12,897 nucleotides of DNA. It comes from an uncultured Shinella sp. (lineage in GTDB: Bacteria; Pseudomonadota; Alphaproteobacteria; Rhizobiales; Rhizobiaceae). Shown in pieces: positions 7,002 to 12,897 of this stretch. A program made the translations under genes and the position numbers. The DNA lies in NCBI RefSeq assembly GCF_946479415.1, contig NZ_CAMLFY010000124.1:1-12897 (forward strand), given 5' to 3'. Within the stretch, counting starts at the first letter, position 1, and every line of letters starts with the position of its first letter. The notes under the pieces were generated by a model. That model did no database searches. It saw only the letters and a list, made by a program, of their open reading frames with translations, and had not been told where the DNA came from.

Positions 7002-7333
7002 GCCTTTTCGAGGCCACCGGACCGGGTGAGGCCGGCGCGGAACGCGGCATAGGCGGCGTGCTGACTGGAGCGGGCGGTTTCCGTAAGGCGCATCTGCAAG
7101 CGAACAGGTGCGGTTTCCCCCAGCCATTCCCCGAGCTTTTCCAGCTTCAGCGAATTGAGGAAAGGGGCCGCGGCTGCGCGGTTCAGGCAGACATTGAGGC
7201 CTTCCAGCAGGTTCTCGTCCTGCTGGGCGTTTTCCATGAGAAGACGCAGATACGCTTTCTCGCCGTCATCCAGGACGGCAAGCTTGTCGGCCACGGTGTC
7301 GCGGTCCGGAAAAGCGGCAAGGTCGGCGTTCAT
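6986..7333 (-). CDS. Hypothetical protein, 115 residues
   Basis: The family is not recognised. The preferred start is ATG 7333, because GAGGGG lies 6 bases upstream on the minus strand; an ATG two codons earlier (7339) would sit directly on the GAGGGG. The product is soluble and probably helical, with an acidic Leu-rich first half (residues 14-60: VADKLAVLDDGEKAYLRLLMENAQQDENLL) and a basic C-terminus. It has a single Cys (residue 49), no signal peptide and no membrane segment. The codon bias matches its neighbours, which with the good ribosome binding site supports a real gene. It is divergent from the DauR-like regulator across an AT-rich gap, so the two may share control. Its last 16 bases overlap the LysR tail in convergent orientation. 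Confidence 0.6.
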   Translation of the reverse strand: MNADLAAFPDRDTVADKLAVLDDGEKAYLRLLMENAQQDENLLEGLNVCLNRAAAAPFLNSLKLEKLGEWLGETAPVRLQMRLTETARSSQHAAYAAFRAGLTRSGGLEKAYPKA

Positions 7334-7339
7334 GGTCAT

Positions 7340-7460
7340 CCCCTCAGAATCGTCTTTCTCTTGGATAGGACGCGGCAAAAGACCTCGCAAGCAAATGAAA
7401 TAAATTTGGACGTAAAATCTAATATTGACAAAATATCTATTTTTGGATTGTGTGCCGGCC
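7340..7460. promoter_or_regulatory. AT-rich divergent promoter region
   Basis: This 121-base gap between the 115-residue gene and the DauR-like gene is far richer in AT than its surroundings, above all from 7385 to 7448. It holds TTGACA at 7425-7430, a perfect -35 hexamer on the plus strand, though no good TATAAT-like element follows at 16-18 bases. Two related stretches, AAAATCTA (7414-7421) and AAAATATCTA (7430-7439), could be half-sites for the regulator. Confidence 0.4.
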
Positions 7461-8108
7461 ATGTTCGATTCATCAAACGCCGATCTGCTGCTTCGCCAGC
7501 ACGCCGCGACGGCCGCGGCCATTTCTACGCTTCTCTACCCCCATGCCGAGGTCGTGCTGCACGATCTCGAAACGGGCCTGATCGCCGGGATATGGAATGC
7601 CTTTTCCGGCCGCAAGCCGGGCATGGAATCACTCGTCGGCGAGACGCTGTCGGATGTGGGCGAGGGCGATGTCTACGGTCCCTATGAAAAGACCGGCGAA
7701 GATGGCCGACGCCTGAAATCCGTGACGTCGGTGCTGAGGGACGAGCATTGCCAGGTGCTGGGCCTGCTCTGCATCAATATGGATGTCTCGCATTTCGAGG
7801 CGGCGGCGAAGCTGCTCTCCGCCTTCACCGGTGCCGCCGCGCCGCGCCCGCCGTCGCTGTTTGCCGGCGACTGGCGCGAGGAGATCAACACCGCGCTGCA
7901 TGACTGGCTGCGCGGCAACGGCCTCGCGCTATCGGCCCTCAAGAAGGGTGACCGTGTGGCGCTGGTCGCTGCGCTCGATGCGCGCGGCCTCTTCCAGACC
8001 CGCAACGCCGTCGATCATCTCGCCGGCCTCATCGGCACCTCGCGCGCCTCGATCTACAACTATCTCGCCGATGCCCGGCGCCAGAACCCGAAGGACATGA
8101 CGTCATGA
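7461..8108 (+). CDS. YheO/DauR-like PAS and helix-turn-helix transcriptional regulator
   Basis: With the ATG at 7461 the product is 215 residues. The frame is open upstream to a TTG at 7425 and a GTG at 7452, but those lie in the AT-rich promoter region. Residues about 18-115 match the YheO-like PAS domain (YPHAEVVLHDLETG at 26-39, then LGLLCINMDVSHFE). Residues about 155-205 hold the C-terminal helix-turn-helix (GLFQTRNAVDHLAGLIGTSRASIYNYL). Characterised relatives include DauR, which controls D-arginine catabolism in Pseudomonas. The gene overlaps the aminotransferase by ATGA (8105-8108), so they are translationally coupled; the regulator probably senses a substrate or product of that enzyme, likely an amino acid. 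The ribosome binding site is weak. Confidence 0.85.
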   Translation: MFDSSNADLLLRQHAATAAAISTLLYPHAEVVLHDLETGLIAGIWNAFSGRKPGMESLVGETLSDVGEGDVYGPYEKTGEDGRRLKSVTSVLRDEHCQVLGLLCINMDVSHFEAAAKLLSAFTGAAAPRPPSLFAGDWREEINTALHDWLRGNGLALSALKKGDRVALVAALDARGLFQTRNAVDHLAGLIGTSRASIYNYLADARRQNPKDMTS

Positions 8109-9238
8109 CCACCTTGCCGGATTTCCGCCTCGAAACCCATTTTTCACGCTGGGAGTTCAAGGCGCGCCACCACATGACGGCAAGCGATGCCGAGACCATG
8201 ACGATGGCGGATCTCCTGGCGCTTGCCGGCCCTGAGGATCGCGAGGCCTGGGAGCGCGTGTCGCTCGGCTATACCGAGACGTGGGGTGCGCCGGCCATGC
8301 GCGCAACGATCGCCTCGACCTATGACACGCTTTCAGGCGCCGACATCCTCACCTTCGCCGGCGCGGAGGAGGGGCTTTACTGCGCCATGCTCGCTCTGCT
8401 CGGTCCTGGGGACCACGCCATCGTCACCGTGCCGAACTATCAGTCGATGGAGACCATGCCGGTCACCATCGCGGGCAAGGTCACGGGCATCGCGCTACGG
8501 CCGGAAAACCGCTGGCAGCTCGATCTCGATGATGTGCGCGCGGCCCTTCGTCCGGAAACCAAGCTCATCGCCGTCAATTTCCCGAACAATCCGACCGGCA
8601 CGATCGCCGATCAGGCAATTTTCCGGGGTCTCGTCGCGCTCTGCGCCGAGCGCGGCATCCATCTCTTCTCCGATGAAGTCTATCGCGGGCTGGAAATCGA
8701 TGCCGCAAAGCGTCTGCCGCAGGCGGCCGATCTCTTCGACAAGGGCATTTCGCTCAATGTCATGTCCAAGGCTTATGGTCTGCCGGGCCTGCGCATCGGC
8801 TGGATCGCCTGCCGGGACCACGCGCTTCTCGAGCGCATGGAGAAGATGAAGCACTATCTTTCCATCTGCAACGCGCGTCCTTCCGAGGTGCTGGCGGGTA
8901 TCGCCATCAAAGCGCGCGAGACTATTTTCGCCCGCAATCGCGCGCTCTGCGCTGACAACATCGCCAAGATCGGCGCCTTCTTCGCCGATTATCCCGATCT
9001 CTACGAATGGGTCGCACCCGATGGCGGCTGCGTCGCCTTCACGCGGTATCTCGGCAAAGACGGCGTGGAAGAGCACTGCCGCCGGCTGGTTGAGGAGAAG
9101 GGGGTTCTGCTTCTCCCGTCCAGTCTCTTCGTCTCCGATCTCCTGCCCGTGCCCATGGATCGTTTTCGCGTCGGGGTCGGGCGCAAGAACATCGAGGCGG
9201 GCCTTGCAGCCTGGCGCGAGTTCCTGTCGGAAGCCTGA
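8105..9238 (+). CDS. Class I/II pyridoxal-phosphate aminotransferase, substrate unknown
   Basis: A 377-residue fold-type I aminotransferase of usual length. Visible motifs: the cofactor-contacting NNPTG (161-165), FSDEVYRG (188-195, with Asp190 expected to pair with the pyridine nitrogen and Tyr193 near the ring oxygen), SKAYGLPGLRIGW (221-233, Lys222 being the expected Schiff-base lysine, Arg230 contacting the phosphate), and FRVGVGR (354-360, Arg355 as the likely substrate carboxylate ligand). The catalytic set is complete. The first 40 residues (FSRWEFKARHHMTASDAETM) resemble the subgroup annotated near capreomycidine synthase, many of which have no known substrate. Its start overlaps the stop of the DauR-like regulator, which suggests an amino-acid catabolic role. 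A terminator lies just after the gene, closing a two-gene operon. Confidence 0.88.
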   Translation: MTTLPDFRLETHFSRWEFKARHHMTASDAETMTMADLLALAGPEDREAWERVSLGYTETWGAPAMRATIASTYDTLSGADILTFAGAEEGLYCAMLALLGPGDHAIVTVPNYQSMETMPVTIAGKVTGIALRPENRWQLDLDDVRAALRPETKLIAVNFPNNPTGTIADQAIFRGLVALCAERGIHLFSDEVYRGLEIDAAKRLPQAADLFDKGISLNVMSKAYGLPGLRIGWIACRDHALLERMEKMKHYLSICNARPSEVLAGIAIKARETIFARNRALCADNIAKIGAFFADYPDLYEWVAPDGGCVAFTRYLGKDGVEEHCRRLVEEKGVLLLPSSLFVSDLLPVPMDRFRVGVGRKNIEAGLAAWREFLSEA

Positions 9239-9245
9239 CCACAAG

Positions 9246-9275
9246 GACCTCGCGGGCTTGCTCGCGAGGTCTTTT
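9246..9275 (+). terminator. Rho-independent terminator after the aminotransferase gene
   Basis: A 9-bp perfect stem (GACCTCGCG at 9246-9254 with CGCGAGGTC at 9263-9271), an 8-base loop and then TTTT at 9272-9275. It begins 8 bases after the aminotransferase stop. It also lies just beyond the stop of the convergent DUF1330 gene, where it could work in part as a bidirectional barrier. Confidence 0.8.
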
Positions 9276-9284
9276 AGCCGGTGA

Positions 9285-9608
9285 CTAGCCCAGAATGTCG
9301 GTGGCCTTGTGGCCGTCTTCGACGCCATCGATCAGCAGGACATCGCCATCGGAATTGCGGGTGCGCAGCGGCAGGATGGCCTGATAGGCGGGCGATGCGT
9401 ACCAGTCTTCCGCCGCCTTGCGGTCCGGAAAGGCTAGCATGATGATATCGTCGGCAAAGGTGCCCTCCAGCACCTGCTTGTTGCCGTCGCCATGCAATAC
9501 GAAGGCTCCGCCGTAAGGCGCCATGGTGGCATCGATGCCTTCGAGATAGGCGATGATCTCGGGGCCGAAGGCGACGTTGCGAAGGTGGGCGATTGCGTAG
9601 GTGGTCAT
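9285..9608 (-). CDS. DUF1330 domain protein
   Basis: A 107-residue protein that matches the DUF1330 family (dimeric alpha/beta-barrel fold) over its whole length: TYAIAHLRNV at the start, YGGAFVLHG near 32-40, and FPDRKAAEDWYASPAYQAI near 60-78, the last being the most typical part of the family. No function is established for DUF1330. There is no signal peptide. The ATG at 9608 has AGGAG 6-7 bases upstream on the minus strand. The gene stands alone: bmt upstream ends in its own terminator, and a perfect palindrome at 9670-9686 lies in the likely promoter, which points to repressor control. Confidence 0.85.
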   Translation of the reverse strand: MTTYAIAHLRNVAFGPEIIAYLEGIDATMAPYGGAFVLHGDGNKQVLEGTFADDIIMLAFPDRKAAEDWYASPAYQAILPLRTRNSDGDVLLIDGVEDGHKATDILG

Positions 9609-9669
9609 CGGGCTCTCCTGTGAAGCAGTTTCAGTGACAGAACCCTAGGCGGTGCCGCGTGGCGGATCG

Positions 9670-9686
9670 ATTACCTTGCAGGTAAT
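9670..9686. promoter_or_regulatory. Palindromic operator candidate upstream of the DUF1330 gene
   Basis: A perfect inverted repeat, ATTACCT-TGC-AGGTAAT (7-bp arms, 3-base centre), 62 bases upstream of the DUF1330 start and downstream of the bmt terminator. Size and symmetry fit a dimeric repressor. The TTAC...GTAA pattern with TTGCA at the centre recalls sites found near HxlR-family genes, but this is from memory and no such regulator lies in the window. Confidence 0.5.
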
Positions 9687-9705
9687 GGCCATGGCTACGC
9701 GCACT

Positions 9706-9738
9706 AAAAAGCCGCCCGCGGCGAAGGCCGGGGCGGCT
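9706..9738 (-). terminator. Rho-independent terminator of bmt
   Basis: Read on the minus strand, AGCCGCCC (9738-9731) pairs with GGGCGGCT (9717-9710) around a 13-base loop and is followed by a run of Ts (A-run at 9706-9710 on the plus strand). It lies 27 bases after the bmt stop. Confidence 0.75.
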
Positions 9739-9746
9739 GATCTTTT

Positions 9747-9764
9747 GACCGGAAGAAACCGGTC
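9747..9764 (-). other. Small hairpin directly after the bmt stop
   Basis: GACCGG and CCGGTC form a perfect 6-bp stem with a 6-base loop that abuts the bmt stop codon (9765-9767). There is no T-run after it on the minus strand, so it is not a terminator by itself. It could stabilise the transcript end together with the terminator that follows. Confidence 0.4.
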
Positions 9765-10781
9765 CTAGCTGCGGCGGCGGCCGCCGCGTTCGCGGCCGGG
9801 AATAGCCGCGCTTTCGTCGGCAGTCTTGTTGCGCAGCGGGCCGATCTTTTCGACGATAGCTTCAAGCGTCGGGCGTTCGCGCGGTTCATGGGCATCGAGC
9901 GCCATGCGCATGGCGGCGAGGTGCTCGCAGGACGTGCCGCAGCAGCCGCCGATGATGCGGGCGCCGGCGTCGCGGGCGAGGCGGGCATATTCGGCCATCA
10001 GCGGCGGCGTGCCGGAATAGTAGATCTCCGAGCCGCGGAATTCCGGGATGCCGCAATTGCCCTTGACGACGACGGTCGCGGCCGGATCGGCGCCGGTCAT
10101 GTCGAGCAGCGAGGACAGGATGTCGGACGCACCGACGCCGCAATTGGCACCGACGGCCAGCGGACCCGCACCGATATCGCCGGCAACGCCATGGATGTCG
10201 CGCGGATGCAGACCCATCATGGTCTTGCCGGCCGTGTCGAACGAGCCGGTATAGACGAAGGGCATGCCGACCTTGGTGGCGCCCTCCGCGGCGGCGCGGA
10301 TTTCCTCGGGCGAGGACATGGTCTCGATCCAGGCCACATCGGCGCCACCGGCCTTGAGGCCTTCGATCTGTTCGACGAAGGCGGCGACGGCGTCGTCATA
10401 GGTCAGCGCGCCGAGCGGCACGAGCAGCTCGCCCGTCGGGCCGACGGAGCCGGCGACGATGACTGTACGGTCCGCCTTGTCGGCAACGGCGCGGGCGATC
10501 TCGGCGGCCGTCTTGTTGAGCGCGAAGACGCGGTCCTGGGCATGGTGCAGCTTCAGGCGATGGCGCGTGCCGCCGAAGGTGTTGGTCAGGATGATATCGG
10601 CGCCGGCATCGACGAAGTCCTGGTGCAGTTTCGTGATGTTCTCCGGTTTCGCCTCGTTCCACAGCTCCGGCGCTTCACCGGCTTCCAGGCCCATGGCGAA
10701 GAGCGAGGTGCCCGTTGCACCATCGGCGAGCAGGAAGGGCTTTTCGGCAAGCAGGGCGGCAAGCGGGTTCGTGGCGGTCAT
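9765..10781 (-). CDS. bmt: Betaine-homocysteine S-methyltransferase
   Basis: A 338-residue zinc-dependent homocysteine S-methyltransferase. The fold motifs are LLADGATGTSLFAMGL (17-32), ADIILTNTFGG (61-71), VAGSVGPTGELL (109-120) and GCCGT (279-283). The three zinc-binding cysteines are all present: Cys214 in GANCG, and Cys280 and Cys281 in GGCCG. The length and the lack of cobalamin or folate domains fit the short Bmt described in Sinorhizobium meliloti rather than MetH. The reaction moves a methyl group from glycine betaine to homocysteine, giving methionine and dimethylglycine in the cytoplasm. A related S-methylmethionine-type donor (MmuM-like) cannot be fully excluded. The last residues (GRERGGRRRS) form a basic tail of unknown use. 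The ATG at 10781 has AAGGA 8 bases upstream. A palindrome at 10807-10828 sits where a repressor would act. A terminator follows the gene. Confidence 0.85.
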   Translation of the reverse strand: MTATNPLAALLAEKPFLLADGATGTSLFAMGLEAGEAPELWNEAKPENITKLHQDFVDAGADIILTNTFGGTRHRLKLHHAQDRVFALNKTAAEIARAVADKADRTVIVAGSVGPTGELLVPLGALTYDDAVAAFVEQIEGLKAGGADVAWIETMSSPEEIRAAAEGATKVGMPFVYTGSFDTAGKTMMGLHPRDIHGVAGDIGAGPLAVGANCGVGASDILSSLLDMTGADPAATVVVKGNCGIPEFRGSEIYYSGTPPLMAEYARLARDAGARIIGGCCGTSCEHLAAMRMALDAHEPRERPTLEAIVEKIGPLRNKTADESAAIPGRERGGRRRS

Positions 10782-10806
10782 GGGGCGATCCTTCTGTTTG
10801 TCGCAT

Positions 10807-10828
10807 CATATAAAGATTTCTTTATGTG
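10807..10828. promoter_or_regulatory. Palindromic operator at bmt, candidate SahR-type site
   Basis: The core arms ATAAAGA (10810-10816) and TCTTTAT (10819-10825) are exact inverted copies around TT; the dyad extends to 10-bp arms with one mismatch. It is AT-rich within GC-rich DNA and ends 25 bases before the bmt start codon, so a bound protein should block transcription. SahR, an ArsR-family regulator of methionine genes in proteobacteria, is known to bind AT-rich palindromes with AAAGA/TCTTT halves upstream of metF, metH and bmt. That identity is inferred from memory of the motif. Confidence 0.6.
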
Positions 10829-10869
10829 ATTGCAACGACGCATTCCCGGCAAAGAAATTGCTGTTTGCG

Positions 10870-10885
10870 GCAACGCGATGGTTGC
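10870..10885. promoter_or_regulatory. Inverted repeats in the LysE promoter region
   Basis: GCAAC (10870-10874) and GTTGC (10881-10885) form a dyad with a 6-base spacer. A perfect 12-bp palindrome, CCGGAATTCCGG, follows at 10908-10919, 23 bases before the LysE start codon. Either could be an operator of the exporter gene, but both are short and may be chance in GC-rich DNA. Confidence 0.22.
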
Positions 10886-10942
10886 GCGCGGCTGCGATGC
10901 TGCTACACCGGAATTCCGGCTCTACTCCAAAAGGATGTTCTC

Positions 10943-11575
10943 ATGCCGGATTTTTCCACATTCATGCTCTTTGCCGCAGCCGCGCTGGTTCTGACCGCGA
11001 CGCCCGGACCCGATATGCTGCTGATCGCGTCGCGCAGCGTCAGCCAGGGACGGTCCGCCGGTTTCCTGACCTATGCGGGCATCGCCGCCGGCACCTATTG
11101 CCATGCCATCGCCGCGGGCCTCGGCCTGTCGCAGCTCTTTCTCACCGTTCCTGTCGCCTATGAGATCGTCCGCTGGGCCGGTTGCCTCTATCTTCTCTAC
11201 CTTGCCTACAAGACGATACGCTCGGAAGGCGGGGCCTTCTCCCCATCGCCGACGCTGAAGCGGCTTTCGGGACAGCGAATCTTCTTCGAGGGACTTGCCA
11301 CGAACCTTCTCAATCCAAAAATGGCCCTGTTCGTGCTGGCGCTGTTTCCCCAGTTCGTCGATCCCTTGGGCGCGTCATTGCCCCTACAAATGATCGTTTT
11401 GGCGACGATCCTGAACGGGATCGGCCTGGTGGTGAACGGTTTGGTGATCGTTCTGGGAAGCCAGCTGCGCAACCGGCTCTCCTCCATGCGTCGCTTTCCC
11501 CGGCTGCCGCAATATCTCCTCGCGACCGTCTTTGCCGGATTGGCGTGCCGGCTGGCGCTCGGGTCGCGCAGCTAG
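10943..11575 (+). CDS. LysE/RhtB-family amino acid exporter
   Basis: A 210-residue inner-membrane protein of standard LysE/RhtB length. The ATG at 10943 is chosen because AAAAGGATG lies just upstream and because the family begins at this point; upstream codons in the open frame (to 10826) are not family-like. The hallmark TPGPD is at 20-24, and NLLNPKMALFVLALFPQFVD (121-140) is the second conserved block. Hydrophobic segments at about 4-26, 40-66, 68-90, 122-140, 146-172 and 190-206 fit the usual five to six helices. The family exports amino acids or homoserine lactone-like compounds by proton exchange; the substrate cannot be read from the sequence. It stands alone between two minus-strand units. 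No Lrp-type regulator is adjacent in the window. Confidence 0.9.
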   Translation: MPDFSTFMLFAAAALVLTATPGPDMLLIASRSVSQGRSAGFLTYAGIAAGTYCHAIAAGLGLSQLFLTVPVAYEIVRWAGCLYLLYLAYKTIRSEGGAFSPSPTLKRLSGQRIFFEGLATNLLNPKMALFVLALFPQFVDPLGASLPLQMIVLATILNGIGLVVNGLVIVLGSQLRNRLSSMRRFPRLPQYLLATVFAGLACRLALGSRS

Positions 11576-11579
11576 GCGT

Positions 11580-11613
11580 AAAAAATCCCGCCGCAAATCG
11601 CTTGCCGCGGGAT
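11580..11613 (-). terminator. Rho-independent terminator of the proWV operon
   Basis: On the minus strand, ATCCCGC (11613-11607) pairs with GCGGGAT (11591-11585), with a further TTGC/GCAA pairing inside after one mismatch, and a run of six Ts follows (A-run 11580-11585 on the plus strand). It lies 26 bases after the proV stop. The hairpin may also slow transcription from LysE, but no T-run follows on the plus strand. Confidence 0.75.
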
Positions 11614-11639
11614 GTTGTATGCCATCGATTATGTCAGCT

Positions 11640-12683
11640 TCAGGCCGCCTTCGCCTCGTGGCTCGTCGGCGTGACCATCGAGGCGATGATCGCGCTGAGG
11701 CTGATGGCGCCGACCGGACGGTTGTTCTCGTCCACCACATGGGCGAGCGTCTGGTTGGCTGATGTCATGGCGCGGGCGGCCACTTCCAGCACCGTGCCCT
11801 TGGCGATCGGCATGCCTTCAGGATTGCCCGACAGCGGTGCCATGATCGTCTCGACATTCACCACGCGACCGCGGTTCACTTCCTTCACGAAGGCCGTGAT
11901 GTACTCGTCCGCCGGGTTGAGCACGATTTCCTGGCCGGTGCCCTGCTGCACGACCATGCCGTCCCGGAGGATGGCGATCTTGTCGCCGAGACGCAGCGCC
12001 TCGTCGAGATCGTGCGTGATGAAGACCACGGTCTTCTTCAGTTCCTTCTGGAGATCGAGAAGCACGGTCTGCATATCGACGCGGATGAGCGGGTCGAGCG
12101 CCGAATAGGCTTCGTCCATCAGGAGGATGTCGGCATCGTTGGTCAGCGCACGGGCAAGGCCCACGCGCTGCTGCATGCCGCCCGACAGCTGGTTCGGATA
12201 GTGGTTCTCGAAGCCGGACAGGCCGACGCGAGCGATCCACTGCGTTGCGCGCTTCTCGCGTTCCGCCTGACCTACGCCCTGGATCTCCAGGCCATAGACG
12301 GTATTTTCGAGAACCGTGCGATGCGGCAAGAGCGCGAACTTCTGGAACACCATCGCCGTCTTGTGGCGGCGGAATTCGCGAAGGTCGTTTTCGCTCATCT
12401 TGCAGACGTCGACGCCGTCATAGAGCACTTCGCCGGCCGTCGGGTCGATCAGCCGGTTGATGTGGCGGATCAGCGTCGACTTGCCGGAACCCGAAAGCCC
12501 CATCACCACCATGATGCCGCCGGCGGGCATGGAGATGTTGATGTCGCGCAGGCCCAGAACATGGCCGTATTTCTGGTTCAGTTCGGCCTTGCCGAGACCG
12601 TTCTTCACGGCATCGACATAGTCGCCGCCACGGGGTCCGAAGATCTTGTAGAGATTGCGGACCTCGATTGCATGACTAACCAT
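11640..12683 (-). CDS. proV: Glycine betaine/proline-type ABC transporter ATP-binding protein
   Basis: A 347-residue ATPase of the ProV/OpuA/ChoV family that powers import of quaternary amines. Visible parts: Walker A GLSGSGKST (62-70), Q-loop Gln114, signature LSGGMQQR (166-173), Walker B ILLMDEAYSALD (186-197) and H-loop His224. The N-terminal 40 residues before the core (FGPRGGDYVDAVKNGLGKAEL) are typical of ProV. From about 280 to 340 there is a short region resembling one CBS motif (TLAHVVDENNRPVGAISLSAI), less than the CBS pair of E. coli ProV (400 residues). The ATG at 12683 has an excellent ribosome binding site (GGAGG, 6 bases upstream). It overlaps the proW stop by 8 bases, so the order on the minus strand is proW-proV. 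With bmt and the MttB homologue nearby, uptake of glycine betaine is the likeliest role; choline or proline betaine are alternatives. Confidence 0.9.
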   Translation of the reverse strand: MVSHAIEVRNLYKIFGPRGGDYVDAVKNGLGKAELNQKYGHVLGLRDINISMPAGGIMVVMGLSGSGKSTLIRHINRLIDPTAGEVLYDGVDVCKMSENDLREFRRHKTAMVFQKFALLPHRTVLENTVYGLEIQGVGQAEREKRATQWIARVGLSGFENHYPNQLSGGMQQRVGLARALTNDADILLMDEAYSALDPLIRVDMQTVLLDLQKELKKTVVFITHDLDEALRLGDKIAILRDGMVVQQGTGQEIVLNPADEYITAFVKEVNRGRVVNVETIMAPLSGNPEGMPIAKGTVLEVAARAMTSANQTLAHVVDENNRPVGAISLSAIIASMVTPTSHEAKAA

Positions 12684-12897
12684 GAATTACCTCCGAATGC
12701 TTCTGCAGCCGCTTGCCATAAGCCTGGCTTGTGCGGTCGAAAATGATGGCGATGGCCACGAGCGCGAACCCGTTGAGGAACCCGACCGTGAAGAACTGGT
12801 TGTTGATGGCCTGGAGCACGTTCTTGCCGAGACCGCCGACGCCGACCATGGAGGCGACGACGACCATGGCGAGCGACATCATGATGGTCTGGTTGAT
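12676..12897 (-). CDS. proW: ProW-type ABC transporter permease, C-terminal part
   Basis: The last 73 codons of a permease that runs off the right edge; the stop is a TAG at 12676-12678 on the minus strand. The sequence INQTIMMSLAMVVVASMVGVGGLG is the conserved coupling region of ProW/OpuAB-type permeases, where the EAA-like loop meets the ATPase. A following hydrophobic segment (VGFLNGFALVAIAIIF) is the last membrane helix, and the charged tail ends in HSEVIHG. It overlaps proV by 8 bases, which indicates translational coupling. The substrate-binding protein gene would be expected further upstream on the minus strand, outside the window. Confidence 0.88.
   Translation of the reverse strand: MNQTIMMSLAMVVVASMVGVGGLGKNVLQAINNQFFTVGFLNGFALVAIAIIFDRTSQAYGKRLQKHSEVIHG

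Noticed and set aside
5775..7127. 450-codon minus-strand frame across the LysR gene
   Set aside because: It is antisense to a clear LysR gene, and the product has no recognisable domain.
8096..8107. CATGACGTCATG palindrome at the regulator/aminotransferase overlap
   Set aside because: It arises from the last codons of the regulator and the overlapping start; a 12-bp operator inside a coding overlap is unlikely.
9888..10829. 313-codon plus-strand frame opposite bmt
   Set aside because: It is a shadow of bmt on the other strand, with Gly/Asp/His-rich composition and no known fold.
10782..10942. SAM or SAH riboswitch upstream of bmt
   Set aside because: The bmt leader beyond the palindrome is too short for a known SAM-II or SAH aptamer, and no pseudoknot-like pairing was seen. 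A protein operator explains the dyad better.
12012..12746. 244-codon plus-strand frame opposite proV
   Set aside because: It is a shadow of the ABC ATPase gene, which has all its motifs intact.

Overview
The window reads as chromosomal DNA of an alphaproteobacterium, most likely Rhizobiaceae (Sinorhizobium/Ensifer, Rhizobium, Agrobacterium or Shinella type). The reasons are the high GC with strongly GC-biased third positions, the typical protein families (a DUF1127 protein beside a LysR regulator, an ECF sigma factor paired with a YfbK-like VWA protein, a rhizobial-type bmt), and AT-rich sequence only in the regulatory gaps. No rRNA, tRNA, CRISPR array, insertion sequence or phage gene was seen. 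Coding density is high and no gap exceeds 165 bases.

Layout from left to right. (1) Bases 1-3044, plus strand: the 3' part of a non-pyrrolysine MttB-family methyltransferase; a 4Fe-4S protein whose GTG start overlaps a TGA that is in frame with mttB; and a secreted phosphodiester-glycosidase-like (DUF2233) protein. (2) Bases 3124-5732, plus: an ECF sigma factor followed 14 bases later by a membrane-anchored VWA protein whose cytoplasmic N-terminal segment may serve as the anti-sigma domain. (3) Bases 5738-7001: a DUF1127 protein (minus) divergent from a LysR regulator (plus). (4) Bases 6986-9275: an unrecognised 115-residue protein (minus), overlapping the LysR tail and divergent from a YheO/DauR-like regulator, which overlaps a class I/II aminotransferase by ATGA; a strong terminator follows. 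(5) Bases 9285-10828, minus: a DUF1330 protein with a palindrome in its promoter region, then bmt with its own terminator and a palindromic operator candidate next to its start. (6) Bases 10943-11575, plus: a LysE/RhtB-type exporter. (7) Bases 11580-12897, minus: proV and the 3' end of proW of a betaine-type ABC importer, with a terminator.

Betaine metabolism links the two ends and the middle. ProVW-type uptake could supply glycine betaine. Bmt would move one betaine methyl group to homocysteine, giving methionine and dimethylglycine. The MttB-family protein may demethylate glycine betaine or a related methylamine through a corrinoid protein that is not in the window. The 4Fe-4S protein coupled to mttB is a candidate redox partner. 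The other genes (sigma/VWA, LysR/DUF1127, DauR-like/aminotransferase, LysE) look like independent small modules placed between them.

The points most worth a second look are the mttB/4Fe-4S junction, the possible fusion of anti-sigma and VWA domains, the palindrome at bmt (candidate SahR-type operator), the palindrome upstream of the DUF1330 gene, and the regulator-aminotransferase pair of unknown substrate.
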